Notes: generated by a model not told the origin, from the letters alone. A DNA stretch of 64,000 nt from Vreelandella stevensii S18214 (GCF_000275725.1 NZ_AJTS01000029.1:1-64000); one strand, 5' to 3'. Shown: positions 46,948 to 56,683, counted from the stretch's first letter. Numbers and translations are program-made.

Positions 46948-48543
46948 ATGAGCACGTCAACATCCGACATCGTCATTATTGGTGGCGGCGTCGCCGGCCT
47001 CACGCTGGCACTGGAAGTGGCCGACCAACGCTCGGTGCTGCTGGTGCGCCCCGCCCAGGACGACAAAGGGGCCAGCCGCTGGGCCCAGGGCGGGATTGCC
47101 GCCGTTCTATCCCCGGACGACCAGCTCGAAGACCATGTCCAGGACACGCTGATTGCCGGGGACGGCCTGTGCGATGAAGCAGCCGTACGTTTTACGGTCA
47201 GCCACGGGCCTCAGGCCATTCAGTGGCTCATCGACAACGGTGTGCCGTTTACCCCAGACTCGGACCCCGGCGCCCGCTACCCCTTTCACCTCACCCGAGA
47301 GGGCGGCCATAACGCAAGACGCATCATTCATGCCGACGATGCCACAGGCCGCGCCGTGGTCGATACGCTGCTGGATAAAGTCGCTGTCCACCCCAACATC
47401 ACCCAGCGCAGCGACCTGACCATTCTGCACCTGCTCCAGAACGCCTCTGGCCACTGCCTGGGTGCACTGGGCATCGACAGCGGCGGCAATCTTCACCACC
47501 TGCTGGCTACGCATACTGTACTAGCAACGGGCGGCGCCAGCGGCCTGTATCGCCATACGACGACTCCCGCCCCCAGCAGCGGTGAAGGCATGATGATGGC
47601 TGCCGAGCTGGGTGCTACCCTGTGCAACCTGGAGTTCCAGCAGTTTCACCCCACCTGCCTGTTTGACCCTGACGGCCCTGCGTTTCTGATCAGCGAGGCC
47701 GTGCGAGGAGAAGGCGGCCACCTGCTCAACGAAGCGGGAGAGCGCTTCATGCTGGCGCTGGATGCGCGTGCCGAACTAGCCCCTCGGGACATTGTGGCCC
47801 GCGCCATCGATGCCAATATTCAGCAGGGTACGCTGGGGCATGTCTGGCTGGACGTCCGCCACCTGGGCGACACCAACCTACGCCACCACTTCCCGACCAT
47901 CCTGGCCCACTGCGCATCACGGGGCATCGACATCACCCAGGAACCCATTCCCGTGGTGCCCGCCGCTCACTACAGCTGCGGCGGCATTGCCACCAATAGC
48001 GCAGGCGCAACCGACGTGGCAAACCTTTACGCCATCGGCGAGACCGCCTATACCGGCTTGCACGGCGCCAATCGCATGGCCAGCAACTCTCTGCTGGAGT
48101 GCCTGGTCTACGCCCGCAGCTGCGCCCTGCACCTGCTCGACCAGCCGCAGCCAGCGACCTGCCAACTACCTGAAGCGCTGGCTAACAGACCCATTGATGC
48201 GCGCACTATGGTAGACCGGAACGCCCTGGACGAGCTGCGCAACGCCATGCGTAGCGTGATGAGCCAGCATGTTTCCATTGTGCGTAGTCAGCAGGGCCTG
48301 AACACCGCCTATGCAGCGTTGGAGAACATGGTGCTGAATCTGAAAGCGCTGGATCCTGAGCGGCGGCACCCCGACAGCCTTCAGCTAGGCCAGGCACTGG
48401 CGCTGGCACAGTTGACGACGCTGGCAGCCTTGCAGCGTCATGAGTCACGCGGCCTGCATTACTCCGTTGACTGGCCCTCGGCCCAACCAGACAGCCAACC
48501 TTCGCGGCTGACGCTGAGCGATCTGGCCCAAGAGGCTCACTAA
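46948..48543 (+). CDS. nadB: L-aspartate oxidase
   Basis: FAD enzyme oxidising L-aspartate to iminoaspartate in NAD synthesis (531 aa). Dinucleotide motif IIGGGVAGLTLALEV at the N-terminus, SRWAQGG, the HPTCL and HYSCGGI catalytic-domain segments, and a helical C-terminal domain. The ATG at 46948 has GGAGGAGCGG upstream; the reading frame that extends left covers tRNA genes and is not coding. Its stop codon overlaps that of ygfX on the other strand. Confidence 0.95.
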   Translation: MSTSTSDIVIIGGGVAGLTLALEVADQRSVLLVRPAQDDKGASRWAQGGIAAVLSPDDQLEDHVQDTLIAGDGLCDEAAVRFTVSHGPQAIQWLIDNGVPFTPDSDPGARYPFHLTREGGHNARRIIHADDATGRAVVDTLLDKVAVHPNITQRSDLTILHLLQNASGHCLGALGIDSGGNLHHLLATHTVLATGGASGLYRHTTTPAPSSGEGMMMAAELGATLCNLEFQQFHPTCLFDPDGPAFLISEAVRGEGGHLLNEAGERFMLALDARAELAPRDIVARAIDANIQQGTLGHVWLDVRHLGDTNLRHHFPTILAHCASRGIDITQEPIPVVPAAHYSCGGIATNSAGATDVANLYAIGETAYTGLHGANRMASNSLLECLVYARSCALHLLDQPQPATCQLPEALANRPIDARTMVDRNALDELRNAMRSVMSQHVSIVRSQQGLNTAYAALENMVLNLKALDPERRHPDSLQLGQALALAQLTTLAALQRHESRGLHYSVDWPSAQPDSQPSRLTLSDLAQEAH

Positions 48544-48938
48544 CGACCAGGACGGTGCAGGCAGCGGCGCAGCTGGCGCTGCTCTGCGGCAGGCAGGCTG
48601 TCAGGCCATATCCAGATACGCTGCCTGCCGACACGTAGCCCCACCAGCCAGGGCCCCAGATAGTCACAGCGCAAAGGCTGCTCGGGGCCTATCTCACCGG
48701 TAGGCAACAACCAGCTTCCCACCCAGTACTGACCCGTATGCACGAGCTGCAGCGACCCTGTCGGTTGGCGGCAGTGGCTTGCCCACCACAGCGCCCCCCC
48801 CGCCACTACGGCCACCCCGACCCACACCGCGCTGACGAGGAGCATCAATAGCAGCATGCACCCCATCAACAATGCGGCGTAAACGCCGCTGGCTACGCTA
48901 GAGCGTGCGATAGGCAGTGTTATCGGTGGTTTCTGCAT
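48540..48938 (-). CDS. YgfX-like inner-membrane protein
   Basis: 132 aa with two adjacent hydrophobic segments (residues about 18-50) and a soluble C-terminal part, the YgfX/CptA layout. It starts inside the end of sdhE (41-bp overlap) and ends on the nadB stop codon. In E. coli the sdhE-ygfX pair has been studied as a possible toxin-antitoxin and as a membrane partner of flavin assembly; function here is inferred from linkage. Confidence 0.75.
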   Translation of the reverse strand: MQKPPITLPIARSSVASGVYAALLMGCMLLLMLLVSAVWVGVAVVAGGALWWASHCRQPTGSLQLVHTGQYWVGSWLLPTGEIGPEQPLRCDYLGPWLVGLRVGRQRIWIWPDSLPAAEQRQLRRCLHRPGR

Positions 48939-49197
48939 GCTCGACGATCATTTGTACCATTTGGCGCAGCTCCGGATCCTCCGGCCACTCCCGGTGCATT
49001 AGCCAAACGAACAAATCCTGGTCTTCTTCTTCGATCAACCGCTGGTAGGTCTGCTGCTGCTCATGGGTGAGTGACTCGAAGCGTGCTTCCAGAAACGGAA
49101 TCAACAGCAAGTCCAACTCCCACATGCCGCGCCGGGAGTGCCAATAGAGCCGCTTGCGCAGCACAGCTGCTGGGGATGTATCGTCGTTCAACGCCAC
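48898..49197 (-). CDS. sdhE: SdhE, FAD assembly factor
   Basis: 99 aa, five-helix protein that promotes covalent FAD attachment to succinate dehydrogenase SdhA. The conserved RGMWELDLLLIPF motif (RGxxE) near residue 23 is intact. The start is GTG 49197, with GGAGAA just upstream. A TATACT -10 element is seen on the minus strand at 49225-49230. Forms an operon with ygfX. Confidence 0.92.
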   Translation of the reverse strand: MALNDDTSPAAVLRKRLYWHSRRGMWELDLLLIPFLEARFESLTHEQQQTYQRLIEEEDQDLFVWLMHREWPEDPELRQMVQMIVEHAETTDNTAYRTL

Positions 49198-49320
49198 TTC
49201 TCCACGTAAAGGGAATGAAAAGGCAGTATACCGGAGCGACAGGGTCGCGCCAGCGCTCGGCTTCGCCTATGCTGTTACTCAGCCTTGAGCTCACCAAGCT
49301 AGTACCTTGTTTTATCTGAA

Positions 49321-49349
49321 TTGTTTTATGCCGTTTGGCGAAGTATGCT
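49321..49349 (+). promoter_or_regulatory. Candidate sigma-70 promoter of ihfB
   Basis: TTGTTT (49321-49326), 17-bp spacer, TATGCT (49344-49349), 64 bp before the ihfB start codon. Confidence 0.55.
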
Positions 49350-49413
49350 GATTTCGATGGTGTCGAGGTCGCATGCGCAAGAACGGCCTTTAACGTTTGC
49401 AGGGAGCCAACCG

Positions 49414-49710
49414 ATGACCAAATCTGAACTAATCGAACAAATCGCGATGCGTCAACCGGAGCTGTCCGCCAAGGAAGTCGAAACGGCGGTGCGTATCATC
49501 CTCGATGATATGACCGATGCCTTGTCCAGCGGCGGGCGGGTCGAAATACGTGGCTTTGGCAGTTTTTCACTTCATTACCGCGAACCACGCACCGGACGCA
49601 ATCCCAAGACGGGTGACCCGGTGGAGCTGGACGGCAAGTATGTCCCCCACTTCAAGCCCGGCAAAGAGCTCCGGGAACAGGTGGATGCCAGCCGAGCGCT
49701 AGGCTATTGA
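49414..49710 (+). CDS. ihfB: Integration host factor beta subunit
   Basis: 98-aa DNA-bending protein, forms IHF with IhfA. The HU/IHF arm signature [21 protein letters not shown] is present. AGGGAGCCAACCG precedes the ATG at 49414; an upstream extension in frame is rejected. It is followed by lapA and lapB as in many gammaproteobacteria, but rpsA, the usual upstream gene, is absent here. Confidence 0.95.
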   Translation: MTKSELIEQIAMRQPELSAKEVETAVRIILDDMTDALSSGGRVEIRGFGSFSLHYREPRTGRNPKTGDPVELDGKYVPHFKPGKELREQVDASRALGY

Positions 49711-49809
49711 ACCTGAGCAAGCGGCCCCTGCGACGTTCTTCAGGATGACGTCACGCTTGGACTCAGCCACAATAGCACTACCGTGAACGCCACTAACCAG
49801 GAAACACAC

Positions 49810-50115
49810 ATGCGTTGGATCAAAGGGCTAATTCTAGCCGTCATTCTACTGATAGTGCTGCTGGTCGGCATTCTGTTTGCCGTCAATAATCAGCAAACCA
49901 TTGCCTTGAACCTGATCTGGACAGAGCTGCCAGCCGTCTCGCTGTCGGTCTGGCTGCTGGCGACACTAACGCTGGGCGTAGTGGTCGGCATGATCGCCAT
50001 GCTGGGCGTGTACGTACGCCTGAGAGCCAAGCTGGTGCGTAGCGAGCGCCATAACAAGCAGCAGCGCAAGGAGCTCGACCGCCTCCGCACCCAGGAGTTC
50101 AAGGAACTGGCATAA
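49810..50115 (+). CDS. lapA: LapA (YciS) inner-membrane protein
   Basis: 101 aa, two membrane helices (about 3-25 and 42-66) and a basic cytoplasmic coiled tail. Works with LapB in lipopolysaccharide assembly control. The ATG at 49810 has AGGAAACACAC upstream; a GTG 27 bp earlier is possible. Its stop codon abuts the lapB start. Confidence 0.9.
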   Translation: MRWIKGLILAVILLIVLLVGILFAVNNQQTIALNLIWTELPAVSLSVWLLATLTLGVVVGMIAMLGVYVRLRAKLVRSERHNKQQRKELDRLRTQEFKELA

Positions 50116-51315
50116 ATGCAAGATGCCGTGCTGCTGGGCGTGCTGTTGACCGCCATTGTGTTGGGCTTTGCGCTTGGGGTCAGGCATGCGACCAGGCGCC
50201 AGCAGCAGGCCCCCTTGTCACGCCCCCCTGATCTATCCCGGGAGTACTTCGTTGGGCTGAACTATCTACTCAACGAGCAGCCCGACGAAGCCATCAATAC
50301 CTTCATCCATGCCCTCGACATCAATAGCGAGACGGTAGAGACGCACATCGCCCTGGGCAAGCTGTTTCGCGCCCGCGGTGAAGCGGACAAGGCCGTCAGC
50401 ATTCATCAAAACCTGCTGGCCCGCCCCTCCCTGTCGACAGAAACCAACGAACACGTTCAACTGGAGCTGGCCCGCGACTTCATGGCACTGGGCGTGCATG
50501 ATCGCGCCCAGCGGCTGCTGGGCAGCGTTCTCGAGTACTCAAGCAACGAGCCGCTGTGCCTGGAAGCACGCCGACTGTTGATCGACCTGCTGGAGAGAGA
50601 ACAGGACTGGCATGCAGCGCTGGAGACCGCCCAACCCCTGATCAAGCTGCAGCCAGCCATGCGCCGCCCCGCGGCCCATTGGCTGTGTGAACTGGCAGAA
50701 CAGGAGATCTCTCAGGCAAGCCGCCCATTGGCTCGCAAACACCTGAAAAAGGCACTGCAGCTCGATGAGCGCTGCGTCCGAGCCACGCTTCTGCTGGCCG
50801 AGCTGGACATGGAGAACGGCCACTATGCCAAGGCCATCGAGCGGCTCGACCAAATTCCTCAACAGGATATCGCCCACGTCCCCACCATGCTGCCGGTCTT
50901 GCAGCGCGCCTATACCCGCAACGATGACCTGGACGGCCTGGAAAACCATCTGTATCGGCTGTTGGGGCAAGCCCCCTACACCAGCGTCATGATTACCCTG
51001 GGAGCCCTCATCCACCAACGAGAAGGCGTCGACAGCGCCATCGAGCGGATCGGCACCTGGTTACGAGAAGCGCCGAGCCTGGGCGGCCTCGACTATCTGG
51101 TGGACCTTTATCTCGAAAGCGAGAAACTCTCAGGCAAAGCTTCTCCCGACACACGGCTACTGCTGCTCAAGCATCACACGGACCAGCTGCTGTCCGGCCG
51201 ACATCGTCACCGCTGCCGCCGCTGCGGCTTCAACAGCGACAGCCTGAGCTGGCAGTGCCCCAGCTGCAGACGCTGGGGCACCATCAAACCCATCACGGGC
51301 GTTCAGGGCGAATAG
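50116..51315 (+). CDS. lapB: LapB (YciM), lipopolysaccharide assembly regulator
   Basis: 399 aa. One N-terminal membrane anchor (about 4-22), a series of TPR repeats (about 45-350), and a C-terminal rubredoxin-like metal site with four cysteines (CRRCGF and CPSC). In E. coli it delivers LpxC to FtsH. Directly adjacent to lapA (no gap). Convergent with pyrF. Confidence 0.94.
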   Translation: MQDAVLLGVLLTAIVLGFALGVRHATRRQQQAPLSRPPDLSREYFVGLNYLLNEQPDEAINTFIHALDINSETVETHIALGKLFRARGEADKAVSIHQNLLARPSLSTETNEHVQLELARDFMALGVHDRAQRLLGSVLEYSSNEPLCLEARRLLIDLLEREQDWHAALETAQPLIKLQPAMRRPAAHWLCELAEQEISQASRPLARKHLKKALQLDERCVRATLLLAELDMENGHYAKAIERLDQIPQQDIAHVPTMLPVLQRAYTRNDDLDGLENHLYRLLGQAPYTSVMITLGALIHQREGVDSAIERIGTWLREAPSLGGLDYLVDLYLESEKLSGKASPDTRLLLLKHHTDQLLSGRHRHRCRRCGFNSDSLSWQCPSCRRWGTIKPITGVQGE

Positions 51316-51331
51316 CCGCTCGCCTCCAGCC

Positions 51332-52033
51332 TCAGACGCTCGCCAGCTCGCTTTCGATAGCGACCAATGCCGCCATTGGGTCTTCTGCCTGAGTGACCGG
51401 CCTGCCGATGACCAGATGAGTGCTACCCGCCTGCATGGCCTCTGCAGGTGTCATGATCCGCTGCTGGTCATTGGCCACGGCAAAACGGGGACGAATTCCC
51501 GGCGTCACCTTGAGGAAGGCATCGCCATACCGAGCCTTCAGAGGTGCCGCCTCGTGGGCAGAGCATACCACTCCCGCCAGGCCACTGGCATGCGTCAACG
51601 CCGCGAGGCGATCCACATGGGCATCGATCCCGCCGTTCACGCCAACACTGGCCAGGTCGTCTTCCTGCATGCTGGTCAGTACGGTGACGGCGATCAAGTG
51701 CGTGTTCAAACGATGATCTGCCAATCGCTGCGCTGCTGCCTCCATCATCTTGCGCCCACCGGAGGCATGAACATTGACCATCCACACCCCCTGCTCTGCC
51801 GCCGCCTGCACCGCGCTGGCAGTGGTGTTGGGAATGTCATGAAACTTGAGATCCAGAAACACTTCGAAGCCCCGGCCATGTAACGCCTCCAGTACCGCCG
51901 GGCCGCTACGCGTGAACAGCTCCTTGCCTACCTTCACACGGCAACGGGCCGGGTCGAGCTGATCGGCCATGCACAGCGCTGCGTCAAGCGAAGGGTAATC
52001 AAGGGCAATGATGAGAGGTGAGTCGGTGGACAC
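51332..52033 (-). CDS. pyrF: Orotidine 5'-phosphate decarboxylase
   Basis: Final step of UMP synthesis (233 aa). Catalytic segment [10 protein letters not shown] with the Asp-Lys-Asp network, and the phosphate-binding end [12 protein letters not shown]. The start is a GTG at 52033 preceded by GGAGTAAGCGC. In enterics pyrF follows lapB on the same strand; here it faces lapB. Confidence 0.95.
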   Translation of the reverse strand: MSTDSPLIIALDYPSLDAALCMADQLDPARCRVKVGKELFTRSGPAVLEALHGRGFEVFLDLKFHDIPNTTASAVQAAAEQGVWMVNVHASGGRKMMEAAAQRLADHRLNTHLIAVTVLTSMQEDDLASVGVNGGIDAHVDRLAALTHASGLAGVVCSAHEAAPLKARYGDAFLKVTPGIRPRFAVANDQQRIMTPAEAMQAGSTHLVIGRPVTQAEDPMAALVAIESELASV

Positions 52034-52334
52034 GCGCTTACTCCGTGCTCGTTATGTCAACAGTGGAAAGGTTCATGCCTATCAAGAACCCGTTCAATGG
52101 GCGACGGTCTGCCGCCTGACTAGTGTACCAGCCCTCGCTGGGGGGCTGTGTAAGCGATTGCCGACATCCCTCATGGCAAACGGATTACAAAAACTATCGG
52201 CAATGGCTTACAGCGCGAGGCGCGCCAAAAGATTAAGTTGACTAAGGACGCAAGCAATTCAGTCATGCTGGCGATCAAGGAGGCTCGTCTCTTGGCGAGC
52301 CGAGCGACGAACCAACACCGATGAGGTACTTCAC
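52034..52334. other. 301-bp intergenic region between pyrF and the ComEA-like gene
   Basis: No credible gene. It holds a long inverted repeat (52151-52164 with 52197-52210), a short hairpin GGCTCG/CGAGCC (52282-52287 with 52296-52301) in the leader of the ComEA-like gene, and a TTGACT -35-like hexamer at 52238-52243 without a good -10. Divergent promoters for pyrF and the right-hand gene must lie here. Confidence 0.5.
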
Positions 52335-52619
52335 ATGCAGAAAACGTTCAAGGGATTTGTAGCCGCACTCGTGATGTCACTGTGCCTGGGTTTGTCCAGT
52401 GCCGCGCTGGCCCAGGCAATCGCCCCCATCAATGTCAATAGTGCCGACGCCGAGCTGCTGGCAGAACTACCGGGCATTGGCCCCAGCCGGGCGGCAGCCA
52501 TCATCGAGGAGCGCGAGACCAACGGCGCCTTCGAGAGCGCTGACGACCTGACACGGGTCAGCGGTATCGGCCCGGCCACCGTTGACCGGATGCGCGACCA
52601 GGTCGTGGTAGAGGATTAA
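52335..52619 (+). CDS. ComEA-like helix-hairpin-helix DNA-binding protein
   Basis: 94 aa with a cleavable signal peptide (about 1-26, ending ALAQA) and two helix-hairpin-helix motifs (LLAELPGIGPSRAAAII, LTRVSGIGPATVDRM). Such small secreted ComEA-type proteins bind DNA in the periplasm during uptake. GAGG lies 8 bp before the ATG. No other competence genes are nearby. Confidence 0.88.
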   Translation: MQKTFKGFVAALVMSLCLGLSSAALAQAIAPINVNSADAELLAELPGIGPSRAAAIIEERETNGAFESADDLTRVSGIGPATVDRMRDQVVVED

Positions 52620-52649
52620 TCACATCATAAGCAACATCATGACCACCCC

Positions 52650-52688
52650 GCCCGTCACGGCAAGCCTTACGCCCATACCGTGACGGGC
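52650..52688 (+). terminator. Hairpin after the ComEA-like gene
   Basis: 11-bp perfect stem GCCCGTCACGG (52650-52660) with CCGTGACGGGC (52678-52688), 17-base loop, no T-run. Lies between two converging genes. Confidence 0.5.
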
Positions 52689-52737
52689 ACCATTCGGCAA
52701 GGGGCACTAGGGTGGTCAAAGCAGTGCCTGCCGTCGA

Positions 52738-53916
52738 TTACAGCACATCACCAGGCACGCGCACTCGCCCTTCCATCAATACCCGGGCACTGCGACTCAT
52801 GACCGCCTGATCGATTTGCCAGCGCCCCTCCACCAGACTGGCCTTGGCCCCTACCCTGAGCGTGCCGGAAGGATGACCAAAAGTGACCGACTCCCGCTCG
52901 CTGCCGCCTGCGGCCAGGTTCACCAGCGTCCCCTGAATGGCCGCTGCTGCGGCAATGGCCACGGCCGCAGTGCCCATCATGGCGTGATGCAACTTGCCCA
53001 TGGAGAGCGCCCTGACCAACAGATCGATCGATTCGGCCTCGACCTGCTTCCCACTGGAAGACGTATAGCCCGCCGGTGGTGCCACGAACGCCACCTTGGG
53101 CGTGTGCTGACGGCTGGCGGCCTCGTCTACATGGGCAATCAAGCCCATCTTGACGGCCCCATGGGCGCGTATTCTTTCGAACCGGGCCAGTGCATCCGGG
53201 TCGCCGTTGATCGCCTCTTGCAGCTCACAGCCGCTGTAGCCCAGGGCTTGCGCGTCGATGAACACGGTAGGAATACCCGCATTGATCAGCGTCGCCTTGA
53301 GCACTCCGATGCCGGGCACCTCCAGCTCATCCACCGGCTGCCCCGTGGGGAAGATCGCCCCCTCACCGTCGGCAGGATCCAGAAACGCCACCGGAATCTC
53401 GGCAGCAGGAAAGGTGACGCCGTCCAGTTCGAAGTCTCCGGTTTCCTGAACGGCGCCGTGGCTGATCGGCACCTGGGCAACGATGGTTTTCTGTATGTTG
53501 ACCTGCCAGATGCGCACTTCCACGACGCCGTGTTCAGGCACCCGCGCGGGGTCGACCAACCCATTGGCCACGGCATAGGGGCCCACCGCCGCAGACAAGT
53601 TGCCGCAGTTACCGCTCCAGTCCACGAAAGGCTTGTCGATGGACACCTGTCCAAACAGGTAATCCACATCATGCTCCGGGGAAGTACTTTTCGAGAGAAT
53701 CACCGCCTTGCTGGTGCTGGACGTGGCACCGCCCATCCCATCGATCTGTTTTTCATAGGGGTCGGGGCTACCCATTACCCGCAACAGCAGCCTGTCTCGC
53801 GCCTCACCCGGCTGCTGCGCAGCGGGAGGCAGGTCACTGAGGGTGAAAAACACCCCTTTGCTGGTGCCACCTCTCATGTAGGTGGCGGGAATACTCATCT
53901 GCGCTGCGTGCGCCAT
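52738..53916 (-). CDS. prpF: PrpF, 2-methylaconitate isomerase
   Basis: 392 aa, diaminopimelate-epimerase fold. Isomerises the trans-2-methylaconitate formed by AcnD to the cis form. Family motifs RGGTSKGVFF near the N-terminus and GNCGNLSAAVGP with the catalytic Cys. The ATG at 53916 follows TCAGGAGAGTGACC; a longer upstream frame overlaps acnD and is rejected. Last gene of the propionate operon. Confidence 0.94.
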   Translation of the reverse strand: MAHAAQMSIPATYMRGGTSKGVFFTLSDLPPAAQQPGEARDRLLLRVMGSPDPYEKQIDGMGGATSSTSKAVILSKSTSPEHDVDYLFGQVSIDKPFVDWSGNCGNLSAAVGPYAVANGLVDPARVPEHGVVEVRIWQVNIQKTIVAQVPISHGAVQETGDFELDGVTFPAAEIPVAFLDPADGEGAIFPTGQPVDELEVPGIGVLKATLINAGIPTVFIDAQALGYSGCELQEAINGDPDALARFERIRAHGAVKMGLIAHVDEAASRQHTPKVAFVAPPAGYTSSSGKQVEAESIDLLVRALSMGKLHHAMMGTAAVAIAAAAAIQGTLVNLAAGGSERESVTFGHPSGTLRVGAKASLVEGRWQIDQAVMSRSARVLMEGRVRVPGDVL

Positions 53917-54008
53917 GGTCACTCTCCTGACAACGGCCTGACACGCGTCAGGCCGTCGATGTTCACTCGTTGGGCTTTCCCTTTCGATGCTACGCTGGGA
54001 CAACGCGG

Positions 54009-56651
54009 CTAGACAGCGGCGCTGGACTCCAGAAAATCCTGCGCAAAGCGTTGCAGCACACCACCGGCGGAGTAGATGGTGACCTCCTCGGCGGTGTCCA
54101 GGCGGCACACCACCGGCACACGCTCCACAGCCCCCTGCTGGCGATGGATCACCAGCGTCAGTTGGGCTCTGGGGGCAGGCGTTCCTTCCACGTCATAGAT
54201 TTCGGTGCCATCCAGCGCCAGCGTCTTGCGGGTCGTGCCCTCCTCGAACTGCAGCGGCATCACGCCCATCCCCACCAGATTGGTGCGGTGGATACGCTCG
54301 AAGCCTTCCGCCACGATCGCTTCGACCCCAGCCAAGGCCACGCCCTTGGCCGCCCAGTCACGGGATGAGCCCTGGCCATAGTCGGCACCCGCGATAATGA
54401 TCAGCGGCTGTTTGCGCGCCATATAGGTCTCGATGGCTTCCCACATGCGGGTCACGGTGCCTTCCGGCTCGATACGCGCCAGCGAACCTTGCATGACCTT
54501 GCCCTGCTCGTCGTGCACCATCTCATTGAAGAGCTTGGGATTGGCCAGGGTGGCCCGCTGGGCGGTCAGGTGGTCGCCGCGATGGGTGGCGTAGGAGTTG
54601 AAGTCCTCCTCCGGCAAACCCATGGCATGCAGATACTCGCCAGCGGCGCTGTCCATGAGGATGGCATTGGACGGCGACAGGTGATCCGTGGTGATGTTGT
54701 CCGGCAGGATGGCCAGCGGGCGCATGCCTTTCAGCCCCCGCTCTCGGGCCATGTTGCCCTCCCAATAGGGAGGCCGCCGGATATAGGTGCTCTGCGGGCG
54801 CCACTCGTAGAGGGGGCTCACCTGAGGTCCGGCACGCTTGTCCAGGTCGAACATGGGAATGTAGGTTTCACGGAACTGCTCCGGCTTCACCGACGCCTTG
54901 ACGATGGCATCGATTTCGCTGTCTTCCGGCCAGATATCCTTGAGAGTGACCGGATTGCCCTGGGCGTCGTGACCCAGCACGTCCTGCTCGATATCGAAAC
55001 GGATGGTGCCCGCAATGGCATAGGCCACCACCAACGGCGGCGAGGCCAGAAACGCCTGTTTGGCGTAAGGGTGGATACGCCCATCGAAGTTGCGGTTACC
55101 CGACAGCACCGCCGTGGCATAGAGATCGCGACGAATGATCTCCTCCTGGATACTCGGCTCCAATGCGCCGGACATGCCGTTGCAGGTGGTGCAGGCGTAT
55201 GCCACGACGCCGAAGCCCAGCGCTTCCAGCTCGCCCATCAGCTCGGCTTCTTCCAGGTACATCTTGACCGTCTTCGACCCCGGAGCCAGCGAGGTCTTGA
55301 CCCACGGTTTGCGGGTCAGGCCAAGGCGGTTGGCGTTTCGGGCAATCAGGCCTGCCGCCACCATGTTGCGCGGGTTGGACGTATTGGTACAGCTGGTGAT
55401 GGCCGCAATGATCACCGCTCCATCGGGCATCTTGCCGGCGGCCTCCTCTTCCCGAGCCTTGTCCAGCCCGACGGCAATGCCGCGCTTGGCAAGCTCCGTG
55501 GTAGGCAGGTGGGCATGGGGGTTGGAAGGCCCCGCCAGGGTACGCGTCACGCTGGACAGGTCAAAGCGCAGGATGCGCTCGTAGACAACCTGCGTCAGGT
55601 CATCGGCCCAGAGCCCGGTATGCTGCGCGTAGGCCTTCACCAGGGCTACCTGCTCATCGTCACGGCCGGTCAGCTTGAGGTAGTCGATGGTCTGGTCGTC
55701 GATATAGAACATCGCCGCCGTGGCGCCGTACTCCGGGGTCATGTTGGAGATGGTCGCCCGATCTCCCACCGACAGCGCGTCGGCACCTTCCCCGAAGAAC
55801 TCCAGATAGGCGCCGACCACGCGCTCGCGGCGCAGAAACTCGGTAATCGCCAGCACCATGTCGGTGCCAGTGATACCGGGCTGCAGCTTACCCGTCAGCT
55901 CGACACCCACGATATCGGGCAAGCGCATCATGGAGGCGCGTCCCAGCATCACGCTCTCGGCTTCCAGCCCACCGACCCCCACGGAGATCACGCCCAGCGC
56001 GTCCACCATGGGCGTGTGGCTGTCGGTGCCCACGCAGGTGTCCGGGTAGGCCACCTGCACGCCCTGCTCATCCGGGCGGCACTGCACCACCGGAGACATC
56101 TTTTCCAGGTTGATCTGGTGCATGATGCCGTTGCCGGGAGGAATCACGTCGACGTTCTCGAACGCCAGCTTGGTCCAGTTGATGAAGTGAAAGCGGTCGT
56201 CGTTACGCCGATCTTCCACCTGACGATTCTTCTCGAAGGCGTCCTTCTCGAAACCGGCGTGCTCCACAGCCAGCGAATGGTCGACGATCAGCTGCGTCGG
56301 TACCACCGGGTTCACCTTGGCAGGGTCACCGCCCTTCTCCGCAATGGCGTCGCGCAGCCCGGCCAGGTCGACCAGCGCGGTCTGGCCCAGGATGTCGTGG
56401 CACACCACCCGGGCCGGGTACCAGGGAAAGTCCAGCTCCTGCTTGCGCTCGATCAGTTGCTTGAGGGCGTCGGTCAGCAGCGCCGGATCACAGCGCCGAA
56501 CCAGCTGCTCGGCCAGCACCCGAGACGTATAGGGCAACTGGGCATAGGCACCGGGCTGGATCTCCTCGACGGCCTGACGCGTATCGAAAAAGTCCACTGG
56601 TGCGCCCGCCACCGACACATTCGGCAGCGGCTTGCGATAATTCGTGTTCAT
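54009..56651 (-). CDS. acnD: AcnD, Fe/S-dependent 2-methylcitrate dehydratase
   Basis: 880-aa aconitase-family enzyme dehydrating 2-methylcitrate. Cluster ligands appear in ITSCTNTSNPRN and YACTTCNGMSG; the swivel domain follows (GADYGQGSSRDWAAKG). ATG 56651 has GAGAGGCATC upstream. With PrpF it replaces PrpD. Middle of the prp operon. Confidence 0.95.
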   Translation of the reverse strand: MNTNYRKPLPNVSVAGAPVDFFDTRQAVEEIQPGAYAQLPYTSRVLAEQLVRRCDPALLTDALKQLIERKQELDFPWYPARVVCHDILGQTALVDLAGLRDAIAEKGGDPAKVNPVVPTQLIVDHSLAVEHAGFEKDAFEKNRQVEDRRNDDRFHFINWTKLAFENVDVIPPGNGIMHQINLEKMSPVVQCRPDEQGVQVAYPDTCVGTDSHTPMVDALGVISVGVGGLEAESVMLGRASMMRLPDIVGVELTGKLQPGITGTDMVLAITEFLRRERVVGAYLEFFGEGADALSVGDRATISNMTPEYGATAAMFYIDDQTIDYLKLTGRDDEQVALVKAYAQHTGLWADDLTQVVYERILRFDLSSVTRTLAGPSNPHAHLPTTELAKRGIAVGLDKAREEEAAGKMPDGAVIIAAITSCTNTSNPRNMVAAGLIARNANRLGLTRKPWVKTSLAPGSKTVKMYLEEAELMGELEALGFGVVAYACTTCNGMSGALEPSIQEEIIRRDLYATAVLSGNRNFDGRIHPYAKQAFLASPPLVVAYAIAGTIRFDIEQDVLGHDAQGNPVTLKDIWPEDSEIDAIVKASVKPEQFRETYIPMFDLDKRAGPQVSPLYEWRPQSTYIRRPPYWEGNMARERGLKGMRPLAILPDNITTDHLSPSNAILMDSAAGEYLHAMGLPEEDFNSYATHRGDHLTAQRATLANPKLFNEMVHDEQGKVMQGSLARIEPEGTVTRMWEAIETYMARKQPLIIIAGADYGQGSSRDWAAKGVALAGVEAIVAEGFERIHRTNLVGMGVMPLQFEEGTTRKTLALDGTEIYDVEGTPAPRAQLTLVIHRQQGAVERVPVVCRLDTAEEVTIYSAGGVLQRFAQDFLESSAAV

Positions 56652-56683
56652 GATGCCTCTCACTTGGTCACAGAGCCAAACGC

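Noticed and set aside
48540-49197. sdhE-ygfX as a toxin-antitoxin system
   Set aside because: The intact RGxxE motif and family identity make flavin assembly the better-supported role; toxicity cannot be judged from sequence.
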